The translations under genes and the position numbers were made by a program. 64,000 nucleotides of DNA from the NCBI GenBank assembly GCA_029948255.1, contig JALIZF010001635.1, positions 248,001 through 312,000 of the forward strand, written 5' to 3'. Shown in pieces: positions 37,160-48,300 of this stretch. Position 1 is the first letter of the stretch, and every line of letters begins with the position of its first letter. Origin of the DNA: Telmatactis stephensoni. Lineage: Eukaryota; Cnidaria; Anthozoa; Actiniaria; Isophelliidae. Below the pieces are notes generated by a model. That model saw only the letters and a list, made by a program, of their open reading frames with translations. It had not been told where the DNA came from and searched no databases.

Positions 37160-40100
37160 TTGTCCTTGTTTGTTTGTTTGTTTGTTTTATTTCTCGTTTA
37201 AAAGTATTTCATTATGATTACAATTAATAGATTGTTTTAAAGAAATATATATAAATGTAGAAATACAAAACTTATCCGATAAACATATAAACATATAGAA
37301 ATATAATTAAATGACATTGAGAAAGGAGGCTAAATAAACTTTCGTTTTCTAGTTAGCCCCCTGCCTTTTTGTGTTAATATTTAATGCAGGTGAAGGATCA
37401 TGACACAGATAGGCAAAAAGACGGACACATATACACAAACATAAACACAAGGACGATGAAAAGGACATTCTTATAGCATGAACAATTATAGCTAAGATAT
37501 ATATTATGATTAGTTAATTAATATGAATCAAGTAGGAACAATTACAGACGTTGTTCGTAAAGAAGATACTCTTTCAGTTGTTTTCTGAAGGACCTAATAT
37601 TTGAGGATTTGAGGTAGACTGGGAGGTCTTTCCAGAGATCAATTGCCACAAACGAGATAGCTTGTTTGCCTGTATTTGTTCTAACTTTTGATTTATAAAG
37701 ATTTTGTTTACTTGCATATCTCGTATTGTAATTGTGGACATTGTTGGCATATTTAAACATACTGTCAAAGATGCATGGTAGAATCCCACAATGCCACGAG
37801 TGCATAAATTGTAAGACATGCAAGCGATATATATTGTAAACTGAAAGTATACTTAGTAGGTTCAATAAAGGTCTGGCACTTGCCGTTTCTTCTCCATAAA
37901 GCGTGGCAAAGAATATTAATCTGATAATATGATTTTGCTTTACCTGAATTTTTTGAAGGTAGCATTTGTATGTACTGCCCCACGCTATAATAGCGTACGA
38001 TATGTACGGATAAATTAAGTTATAGTACAGTTCTTTTAGTTGCTTTAGAGAAACGTAATGTCTCAACTTAGATATGATCCCGGTGTTACGCGAAATTTGA
38101 GTGCAAATATATGAAATATGATATTTCCATGACATGGAATCATCTATCGTGACGCCTAGATATTTTGTGATTTTTCCTTTCTAATGAGTAAGAGGTTCCA
38201 TCTACACTTCTAAGTTTGATATTGATAGCTGCGTCTTTTCCTTGCGGACTTAATAATTGACAATCATGAAGTTGGTTTTAGTCAAGTTTATGGATAGTTT
38301 GTTAGCGTCACACCATGTCTTAACCTTTTCCAGTTCGGTATTCATTGTTTTTTCCAGAGAATTAAGGTTACTTGAGGAAGCGAAAACGTTGGTGTCGTCA
38401 GCAAAAATTTTGAAGCTTAGTTCTTTTGAACAATTAGGGAGGTCATTTATGTATATCAAAAACAAAAGCGGGCCAAGTGTACTCCCCTGGGGGACTCCGC
38501 ATTTTATTGATTGAAGCTCGGATTCCACATTTCCAACTGAGACATATTGCTTTCTATTTGAAAGATAGTTTTCAAACCATTCTAATGGTAGCCCTCGAAT
38601 TCCATATGCCTGATTAACTGTGTCGAAGGCCTTCGAAAAATCTAGAAACACACCGCAAGTATACAGGTTGTTGTCTATAGCTTTTTTAAGATTGTCTGTG
38701 ATTTCTGCGATGGCTAGAACTGTTGAGCGTCCTTTACGAAAGCCAAACTGGAATTCGTAGAAGATCTTATGCTTTTCGATATAGTTTGTGAGTTGCTTGT
38801 AAACTAATTTTTCAAATATCTGAGTAAAAGTAGATAAAGTAGAGATAGGTCGGTAATTGGCGGGGTCGGTAGAGTCTCCACCCTTGTCAATAGGGGTTAC
38901 TTTAGATACCTTTAAAATATCAGGGACAACACCCTGGAGCAAAGACTGGTTAAAAATTTGGGACAGGGGCTGGCTTATATAGTCACATGCAAGAGAAATG
39001 CATATTTGCGGAACTCCTATTGTTGCTTTATTTAATTTTACTGCCTTGATTTCGTCATGTACTTCATGTGGAGTTATACCACGAAACATAAAGCTCTTTT
39101 GGAAAGATCGGTCCAAATTATTTAAAGGGTCTATATCAGTTTGTGGGAGTTTACCCGCAAGATCGTTACCAACATTGACGAAATGGGTGTTTAGTTGTTG
39201 TGCAATGCACTTTTTGTTGGTATAGCATTTGTTTTTGTAAATGAGTTTTGAAATTGACTTCTGAGAGGAGCTCTTTTTTCTGTTTATTATCATTCCAATA
39301 AGCTTCCAAGTGGCTTTTAAATTTCCACTGTTGAGATCAAACTGTTCTTGAAAATACTTCTTTTTTGCAGTATCTTTTATTCTATTTAAATTGTTGTTGT
39401 ACGTCTTGTATGTCTTTACTTTAGAAGGGTCCTTACTAAGGAAGTGAGATTTAAATAGTTTGTGTTTCTTTTTTATAGAGGTGAGTATAGCTTTCGAGAT
39501 CCAGGGCTTTTTTATTTGTCGTTTTTTATTGTTTGATATTTGTCGTAATGGTGCATGCTTATCAGAAACAGAACGTATCGCATTGACCATGTTATTCATA
39601 CACATCCGCGGTGATTAAACCATTGAAATCAATAGACTGGATGTCTGTCATAAAGGAATCATTGTCAAATTTTGAGAAGTCTCGATAATATTTTATATCA
39701 TTGTTTTTAATTGTGGGCAGTTTGTTTGACACTGAGCAGAAGACAGGCAAGTGGTCAGTGATATCTGCTAGACATATTCCGGATTTTAATATTTTATGAG
39801 GTACGTTAGTATAAATATGGTCGATTAGTGTAGATGTATGGTCTGTAATTCTAGTAGGTTTTGTTATCAAAGGCATAAAACCTAAGTCCAATAAAGTATC
39901 TAGGTAATCGGCAGTGTGATTATCATTATCATTATTTAGGTCGCCTAAAATAAAGACTTCTTTTCCTTTTGTTATTTAGAACAATTAATTGTTCCTTAAT
40001 AATTTCCCGAAGAGGTTCACAATCCCTTGAGGGGTGTCGATAGATGATTCCAATCACAATGTTTTGTCTTTTTCGAATAATTTCTATCCAACAAGCTTCA

Positions 40101-40250
40101 AAATCATCGGTGCAGAGATCAAGTTCTTGTCTCCTAATAAACTCTAATTCATTAGAGACATAAAGACAAGTACAAGTCTGACAAGAATACTTGGGTTCTT
40201 TTTTCGTCAAGGGCAGCGCTCTCCAAAATCAAGGTGACTGCACATACACT
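37160..40250 (-). pseudogene. Decayed 5'-truncated LINE (CR1/L2/Jockey-type)
   Basis: Minus-strand fragments in several frames cover, in order, an endonuclease with STLIDHIY and ITDHLPVF (39592-40210), a reverse transcriptase with ANYRPISTLS, FLDFSKAFDTVN, GVPQGSTLGPLLF and FADD (38250-39605), and the C-terminal part with YYNLIYPYISYAIIAWG (37542-38135). Frameshifts separate them, and a stop falls at the end of the RT domain. CAAA-type repeats near 37165 mark the 3' end. No ORF1 is present. Confidence 0.9.
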
Positions 40251-40257
40251 CATTGGG

Positions 40258-40487
40258 CGAGAGGTCCTAATACTAAGAGAGCGAAGCTCGGTATTGATGT
40301 CCGTGCGATGTTCGCGGCGACTAAGGCTATTTTTAGTAATTTTTTTGCTTAGTGAACAAGTTGCAAATATGTGATATAAATTTTAAAAAAGTTTAGCGCA
40401 ATATTATCAACCTGACCAAGTGTTGCGCGGAAAATCGTTGTTGCGAATCGACCCGTGTAACATCACCTTTAGTATTATGGTCTCTTG
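40258..40487. mobile_element. Fold-back MITE, CAAGAGACC family, 7-bp duplication (copy 2)
   Basis: The left end CGAGAGGTCCTAATACTAAG matches the 32184 element (shared AGAGAGCGAAGCTC and AAGGCTATTTTTAGTAA), and the right end reads AGTATTATGGTCTCTTG. CATTGGG flanks both sides (40251-40257 and 40488-40494). The interior differs from copy 1, so the arms are shorter. Confidence 0.85.
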
Positions 40488-40596
40488 CATTGGGCTTATT
40501 TTCAAATCGCTGTAATTGCACTCGCACGTCTAACTTTTAGATTGAACACTCATAGATGGATGGATGAGCCTGTTCATTTGTTTTATTTTAATACAG

Positions 40597-43517
40597 AAGA
40601 CAGTCGCAACAGAATCAAATGCAACAACAGAAAACCAAACTGTTCCTCAAGTTAAATGTGGTATGCATCTCAAACAGCGACTATTTACTACTTTAGAATT
40701 TATATTTTCTGCAATATTTGCCGCCAAACGAAGTCGTTACTGCGCATGACCAGATCATGATCATGCCCTTTAAAATATGCCGTGACCACGCCCATACCTT
40801 GCGGTTCTCAACTCACTCGACGTTATTTTTCGTGAGTTTGTCGTAATTACAAAATCTTGAGTGCGCCGCTTCGTGTGCTTCTCGACCTTTATCTTACGAT
40901 CTTTTCCAAACCTTGATATATATATATATACACCTATTCCAAAAAAGGTTGTCGTATGAGAGCTCTCAAGCCCACGCGACTAGACCGAAAAGGAGTATGG
41001 GTAGTAGCAAAACTTCACTTTCTTTTCCGCTTTGGTATTGACTTTAGCATCTGTAAGAGAAGTCCTTTAGAGCATAAGGTGAGAGCAAGCTGAATTTGAG
41101 TAATCGTGTAGGATTTTCGTGGTTCTATAACTTTAGTAATTTCTTCCCATACTCCCTTTCGGGTGAGTCGCGTAGGCTTGATACCGACAACGTTTATTAA
41201 AATAGGTGTATATGGGCCCAATTCCACTGGACCTGACATCGGAGTAATAAATTAAGTCTTGTTTAAAGCAGTGTTCGACGGATATGGTGACACATCAAAA
41301 AGCCGGTACCATAACCGCACCTTTTCAAGACACACCCAATCACATCTTCCCTATATATATATTTTCGCTAACTAAACAGGTTAAAGAATGCATCTGTCGG
41401 GAGAAGTCTTACTTTCATAAAGCTAGCCCGATTGGGATGGGCGTTTTCTAGTGCTTTCGACCGTTAATAGGGAAACGAGAGAGTTCCGTTTTCTGAAGTT
41501 CCCATCACTTAAACATCTGTCGTTAACGAGTGAACGGAACTCACTGACGAGGTTTGTCATGTGAGCAAGGGTCAGCCTAATGATATCACTAGGGAGACCA
41601 ATTTAATAAGAATGTACACCAAGCTGTAATTATTCTTGATACCTGTGACATCGGAGTAATAAATTAGGTCTTGTTTAAAGCAGTGTTCGACGGATACGGT
41701 GACACATCAAAAAGCCGGTACCATAACTGAACCTTCTCAAGACACACCCAATCACATCTTCCCTAGCATGTGAATACAAGCTGCCTTACAAATGGACCCA
41801 ATTCCACTGGACCTCATTCTGTTGGCTTCAAGGAATAGCCGACGTCGAGAACGTAGAAATGTGAAGATGAAAAGATCAAGAAGAAGACCTTAACAGACTG
41901 TGTATACGATTGAGTTGCAATTAAGATACACTTTTGTAGCTTGCTTAAAACAATACTTTTTGCAAGAAAAGATACTATTTTATTCGACTTCCGGTTACAG
42001 CCACATCTGTGATCGAGGCCGTAATCTATTTTGAGGTCATGTAGCACGAAAACGAGAATGGTGACCCCCACTTTTAATTGCATATTTAAAGCGTCCGTGA
42101 TGCATTGAACGATTAAACAAGTTTGAAGAAGATGGAATTTCTCCCTCTTTTAAAGCGTATCACGTACTTTTAAGTACATTTTAAAAACATTTTAGCGCGC
42201 ACAATAAAAGGCGAGTAGCGAGCGGGCACGTGGCGTGAAAAAAATTTGGCGAGCGTGATTTCTCCCCCTTGTTTTTGTGTTTGTTAATTTTCTATGTGAA
42301 TGGAACTCCCCTGAAATAAAAGGTACTTCCTCAGCCTTGTTGATACGTGCGCCGTACGTAAGGGATCAACGAGGCTGAGGAAGTTATTGTTACGGCGTAA
42401 CAATCACGTCAATGGAAATCTTATGGTCACATCTGTCATCAGTTCCCACCTACATATCTTGCTAATAAGGTCATAGAAGGGAAAAGCAAAATCCTTGAGT
42501 GGGACATTGATACTATGCGCTACTAATATCCTGGACGCCGTAAACCATTTTTGGCCATAGTACTACAACGGTTTCGATACTAAAAGAAATGATTTCATAG
42601 TAAAGGATCTGGGTCTCAAGTAGATCGGTTCCAGGCGGTATAACCGCCGTTAACTTCCGTGCTTTTCTTTTGTAAACGTCTCAGTTTTGGAGATTAGATG
42701 ATACTGAAAGAGTATGTCACTTTCTAAGTTTACAGCACACATGTATCAAAGCGTTTTAATTTAATCGAATTTGCCTGGGCTATGGACTCCATAGTCTGCA
42801 CACTCAATAAGTACCGAAATATGTAACTTGTGAATGTAAAACCAAAACAGAAACTAGCGAATAATCATGTTTGGACTGCAACGTGAAATCAATTCATTTT
42901 CAAACGTTCACACATTCATTGGATTTCCCTCATGAAAGTATAAGTACACCTTTTCCGCGTGTTTTTCCGCCATTCATACTCATTTTGTTTTTCTATCAAG
43001 CGATCTAATTCGCTGGGTTTTAGATTATTGACCCTGAACGCCCCATCGGTAATGTATATACTTTTGAGAATGCTTCCATTATTTGCTAGAGAACAGCGTA
43101 CGTCACTTTACACTGTGACATGCTCATTGGAAAGTCCCTGCAAAACTGTTTAATATTGACTTAGAGAAACTGACTCAGTTTTACAGCAGTCTTCGTATGA
43201 GTGACAAAATTACCCGCTGTACCGTGAGCGAGTCAAAGCCGCGATATTTATAAAATAAATCATACGAAATTCTTGTATTTTAAAACCGTGCTATGATGCC
43301 ACGATACCCGTTTTTTAGTCACGCCCAAACTGTTCTATTTCTAACAGCATTACAAAACCATGAACGCCTTCTGTTTTTCGATATCCTGTTTTCACTAATA
43401 ATATATTTCAAGTCATTTATTTTCATTGTTTTGTTAGGATCATACGGCGATCGACGTGAGGTCCTGAGTATAAGTACAAGTGGATGTGGTCCTTATACAC
43501 ATATCTTGGATTTCTAG
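40597..43517 (+). CDS. Second copy of the last two DTD2 exons (alternative 3' end or partial pseudogene)
   Basis: Exon 6' is 40597-40660 (acceptor TTTTAATACAG, donor GTATGC; 64 nt, the same length and phase as exon 6). Exon 7' is 43438-43517 (acceptor TTGTTTTGTTAG), ending ILDF and TAG. Joined, they encode 47 residues that could replace the last 44 of DTD2. Exon 7' has three extra codons: RE instead of Q after YG.R, and SGCGP instead of NGP. No frameshift or stop is present. No copy of exons 1-5 lies upstream, so expression would need splicing from DTD2 exon 5 at 30497, or it is a decaying fragment. Confidence 0.6.
40929..41214. mobile_element. Fold-back element in duplicated DTD2 intron
   Basis: ATACACCTATT at the left pairs with AATAGGTGTAT at the right. 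The arms continue for about 60-70 bp through GACTAGACCGAAAAGGAGTA and its imperfect inverse. The interior is unrelated. Confidence 0.55.
41217..41814. repeat. Paired direct repeats (about 120 bp)
   Basis: 41234-41353 and 41646-41764 are nearly identical (GACATCGGAGTAATAAATTA at the start, CAATCACATCTTCCCTA at the end). The phrase CCCAATTCCACTGGACCT precedes the first (41217) and follows the second (41797). The arrangement looks like a rearranged or nested element. Confidence 0.65.
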
Positions 43518-44135
43518 ATGGATTTCACGAACTTCGAAACCCACCAAGTCTAGCACCGTTTATAGGGAAGTACCTTGTTGCTATAGTAACCATACTTAAA
43601 TAATTTTTATGAACATATATGGGTTCGTGGGTTGCCTAAGGTTATCGTCTACTTCCTTGAAAGTGACACTGTAATTGATTACAGAATATTAGATTAGATT
43701 AGTTTCAAATTGTCCAAATTTTTAAAAGCAAAAGTAAGTTTAGAAATTACGGTGTTTTAGTGAATTTAGTGAATTGAAAAAAGGAAGATGTAAATGAGAA
43801 ATAAAGTTGGAATTGCTTTTCAATATGAAATACTAGCCAGCGTATGATTGACTTATCAGTTTTCGTTCCAGTCATGATAAACGTTTTCCGAGTTTTCGAA
43901 ACAAATTTCCTTGACAATGATGAGAACGGCATGAAGAAATTGTAGAACTCTGCCATGCCCATACTAGTCTCCTTCGCAGCCGTTTTTAGTCTCGTCACGC
44001 CACGCGAATCTTTCAAACTCAATATCAAGTATTTATTGCACCGACACTGCAGCCGCTCATGATAAGGACATCCATAGGTTGTTAAAGCTCAATATTTCTA
44101 TACAAATCAAATGCCATCAAAATTTGGTGAATGCG

Positions 44136-44360
44136 TCTCAGAGGAGCGGAGAGGAACGGTTTAGGGAGGAGGGAGAAATAGCCCCAAAACGTAGGGAGGA
44201 GGGAGAAAGGAGGCAGAAAAATCGGTTTGGGAGGAGGGAGGAAAACAATTATGAGATGTAGTGAAGGAGAAATGGCCGAAAAAATTAGGGAGGAGGGAGA
44301 AAAATGGCATTAAAATAAGGAAGAAGGATATTGAAATGCCTGTTCCTCTCCGCTCTCAGA
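44136..44360. repeat. Polypurine fold-back with GGGAGGAGGGAGAAA repeats
   Basis: CTCAGAGGAGCGGAGAGGAA at the left is inverted at the right (TTCCTCTCCGCTCTCAGAG). Between them are about five diverged GGGAGGAGGGAGAAA units. It lies about 1 kb upstream of the CARD gene. Confidence 0.55.
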
Positions 44361-45355
44361 GAATATAATGGCCTGTACTTTGATGCCATTTTTGGTCATC
44401 GTTTTGTAAATATCTCAGAGAAGCTTTACTGTAGTTTGACAAGGTTTTGCTACAAGTCTAATGATAATGATAATGGCTTTATTCAATGAAATCCACGAGG
44501 TGGCTCTTCTTCTATTGAAACCTAATCCACAAGTTTTCAGCAATGGTAGCATAAAATGTACAGTTTTTGAGTAATTAGAAATGTATGAAGACAGCAGCTT
44601 TGCAGTTTCTCCGCTATTCCTCTTATAATGCTTGGGAGTTTTCTAATATTTCAATGGTCGGTCATTTACAGCAATATCCAATATCACCAGAGAAATTGTA
44701 ATTTTAACTTGACAGTTTTTGTCATTCGTGGTTTTCTTCTTTGACTGACTGTGTTGGAAGTTTTGATGGTATTAGATTTTTGCTGTTCGGCTCTGTGTTG
44801 TACTCAGTACAACAGTGAATGTCGACTCATGTTCGTTTTCAGCTACAGTTCGCGAGCCAGTCTGGCATTGACGCAAGCACAAATTTTGCACTGCAACTTG
44901 ATGGGACCTCACGATTTGTATGCCGTCACATATTTACTGTTATTCTCGACAATTTAATGGTCCTATTGTAGCTATATTCTTGCGCTCATGTATATGTGAC
45001 CTTTCCTAGATTCTTGAGTATCGCTCGGCTCAACGCTCTGACGAACAAAGTTGTGTAATGTCGTGAAATCGTCTTGACAGACGATACCACTCTCAGTCCT
45101 TCCATGCGATCTTTCTGCTGGATTACCCAAGATTCTTCAACCCTAGCGTCAAGCTGCGTTACACAATGTACGAATGGCGTGACTTCAAACAGGAAGTTAT
45201 AAAAAGGTCACGATTTACGTCAAGCCCTCGAAAGTACAACGAGTCCAGAGAAAACCATTTAATAGTGTAATTGACGTTTGAGTCATTGTAAGGCATAGAC
45301 GTGTGGACATACTTCGGCTTCAGTTTAAAATCGTATCACAAGATATGAAACCATA
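44361..45355 (+). other. Upstream region of the CARD-coiled-coil gene
   Basis: The stretch is intergenic, with no coding exon recognised. The promoter and 5' UTR of the gene starting at 45356 should lie here. No TATA box or other motif stands out with confidence. Confidence 0.35.
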
Positions 45356-48300
45356 ATGGATACAGTCGACTTTCGCGATACATTGGAGAACAAACGTCTG
45401 GAATTCGTCGCTGGCTTGCATTTGGAGAGAACCTTTCTGTTTGATTATTTGCGTAGCAAGTCTGTCTTCGATGGCGGTGACTGCGAGTTGATTTGTGCAC
45501 AAACAACCAGGGAACAAAAGGCAGGAAAGTTCCTTGACATCTTGAGCACAAAAGGCGAAGAAGGCTATCGTCATTTCATCGATGCAATCCAGCTTTCAAA
45601 TCCAATGCTTTTTGAACAGATCACAGGAGAAAAAGCCAATATGAGTGAGTATAGATTCCTATCTCAAAAATAGTTATTAATTTATTAAAATTACAAGTGT
45701 TGATGAGTTAAATTATATTTATATATGATTATAAGTGATAATACAATCTTTATAAGTCAACTTTTCAATCAAATATTAATTGCATTAAGTATAGCCTTAC
45801 TCGCGTATACTATAAGTAATCCTATGGCCTAAAGCTGAGCGAGATCAATTGCATTCCTGTACAGCTTACGAAGGCACTTACAATAAAGGGACTGACTTCC
45901 TTGCAGCAGCACATAAAACAACTGCCAAAACGAAACAATATTTTTTGCGCTTCAGTTATGGCTTTCCCAATTTCCATAAAATGGGTGCTCGAAATACAAC
46001 GCTTTTTTCACGTAATTCTAAAATCGAACAACCATTGTCTTGAAATTATTGTAACATTTTAACATTCAGTGAACTTCCCTTAGAAATGTTTTGAAGTGTT
46101 ATTTCACTTTTCGCGACATTTTGCCGTATTTTTGATGAGCGATTTGTTTGCAGCTCCACAAGGTATATGGTAGCTTGACTTTACGTACCGTCTCAAGTGT
46201 CTGTGTATATTTGGCCACTCTCCAAGCAGTCTGAGCAGTATCGAGACGTGATCTACAGAATGTAGGTCTCTTCCGAAGAAAACATTATATAAAGTTGGAA
46301 TAGAGACTTTCAGTAAACGATATATTTATTCAGTTGTTTGTATACCAAAAAATTATGACAACAAATATTATTTTAACTACAGTAAAGTGGCTGTGATTTC
46401 CTTTTCCTTTATTTCATTACTTTATTATCTTGTTGAATTTTATATAGTGCCCTGCGAACAGTCTTTCTTGCAGAGCATTAATTTAGTTATCTAGTTTATC
46501 AATCATTAACAAGTCCTTTATGCTAGATAGGTTCCTACAAACTCTGTGTTCTAGCAACTTTCTGGCATGAATGAGCAAATAAATCAAGTATTCTAAAAGG
46601 TATCCAATTACACAGAGGGTGGCCATTGTGCAGTATTTTCAGTACCCAATATAACGAAAGAGTTCCATCATTTACATTATTTATAGATTGAGTTAAAAAT
46701 ATAACAGCGTGGGCGATTATAACGCATTTCCTGAGTCTATTATCTTCAATCTTATATGGTGAATAGTTTACGTACGTTACTAGTGACTGATATTGTCTCC
46801 TGAGAATTAGTTTTCATGAGGTTCAAAAATATAGCAAATGTAAAAACTATAGTAAGGCCAAACGTGACAAATTTAAAAATACAGTAGTTTAAATCAGCAT
46901 TTGAAGTGTATTAAATCAGCATCTGAAGTGTACAAACAATACATGAAGGTATTCTCGTCACGCAACGCTACATTGACACAGATGAGGCGTAACATTCCAT
47001 TCCAAAGTGTTAGCCAATCAGAGCTTGGTTCTCTAGATCAAAGAGCCATGCCATGCACGCCATGCTGAACAGAATGGCGTCTCTTGAAATTACGCATAAT
47101 ATATTTTATCACAATTTAGAAAGTCGTGATATAATAACAGCTAAGTTTGTCCGCCAGCTTGATTTGATCATGAGTTCTATATTAGGATTTGAAGACTAGA
47201 ATTTTCACTGTAATTTTAGCCTGTAAACAGGGGAGGGGGGAGGGGGGGAGGGGGGGGATGGTTCGCAGGCTTCTGTAATCACAGGTTCTGGTTGCCCGGC
47301 CAGAAAACTATTCCACCATCGAATTCCAAACACAACAAATTCTTGTACAACGTTTGACATAGTATTAAATAGATTTGGAAATTTGAATGAAAGATGTAGT
47401 GCTAGAAAAAGAATCCCACTAAAGTCAACTTCCTGAACATAGTCACTTTAGTATAAAAATGGACATGTACCTCTCAAATACACAAATATATTAATGTAGT
47501 ATGATATTACAGCAAACAAAAAATAGTCATCTTTCCTATATTGAACTTCCTTTAACGTTCCTTTTTTCAGAACCAAACCCAATCATGTCATTGCTAAAGA
47601 AGGGTTCAATTGGTAAGTTAGCTTGTTTTGATTCGATGTAAATATAAGAAAATAGAAATGAATACCAATTAATTATGGGATAGGGAAAAATATCAAAGGT
47701 GAGTCCCAGTATTGATATGATCTAAATCGATATAAAATGACTGGACACACTATTTGTTGCAAGTAATGTCTACATGTGCATTCATTGTTGCATTTGAGTT
47801 GTGAACTTTTTACATAATTTATTGTCAATTAGAAAACAGACAATAGAGAATGGATTAACTACTAAATTATGATCAGAAATTTCTATAATCCTGTGCACCT
47901 CCGAAAGATCCTGGCATTGCCCTTCATGCTAGGTATCAATTAGTTTGTTGTGAATAATGGTTGGAATGATCTTAGCGAGGAAATAATAGCATTAATAGCA
48001 TTGCTGTTTTTTAATCATATATTTTCTTATTGTACACTTGTCATACCTTGGAGTTTCTTTGGTGAGTTCTGGAGAATGGGAGAGGGTTCTTAGTGGAGTG
48101 GTCTCAGTCTTTTCCCTTCAGATCTGCTCTTGCTGTAAAATTGATTGGGTGAATGAATAGTAAAAAAGCAAAGTAAAACTATCGTGCTAATCACCCCCGC
48201 AAGCACAGCAGGGATGCAGCTTCAACGGGGTCGAACTGAAAGCATGTAAAGGCGCCGATGGCTGCCCCTATGCAGTCCATCCGTGACCCCGGAGCACAGC

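Larger units (their letters stand above)
40545..43880 (+). repeat. Segmental duplication of the DTD2 3' end
   Basis: Collinear similarity with about 30745-33920 covers exon 6, intron 6, exon 7 and the 3' UTR. Differences: this copy lacks the 51-bp array and two MITEs. It has its own inserts at about 40925-42310 and about 42960-43360. A hairpin at about 42326-42386 (ACTTCCTCAGCC with its inverse) also separates the two. Confidence 0.9.

Noticed and set aside
41015..41239. 74-codon minus-strand ORF
   Set aside because: It lies inside a fold-back element and its flank, with no domain and no splice context.
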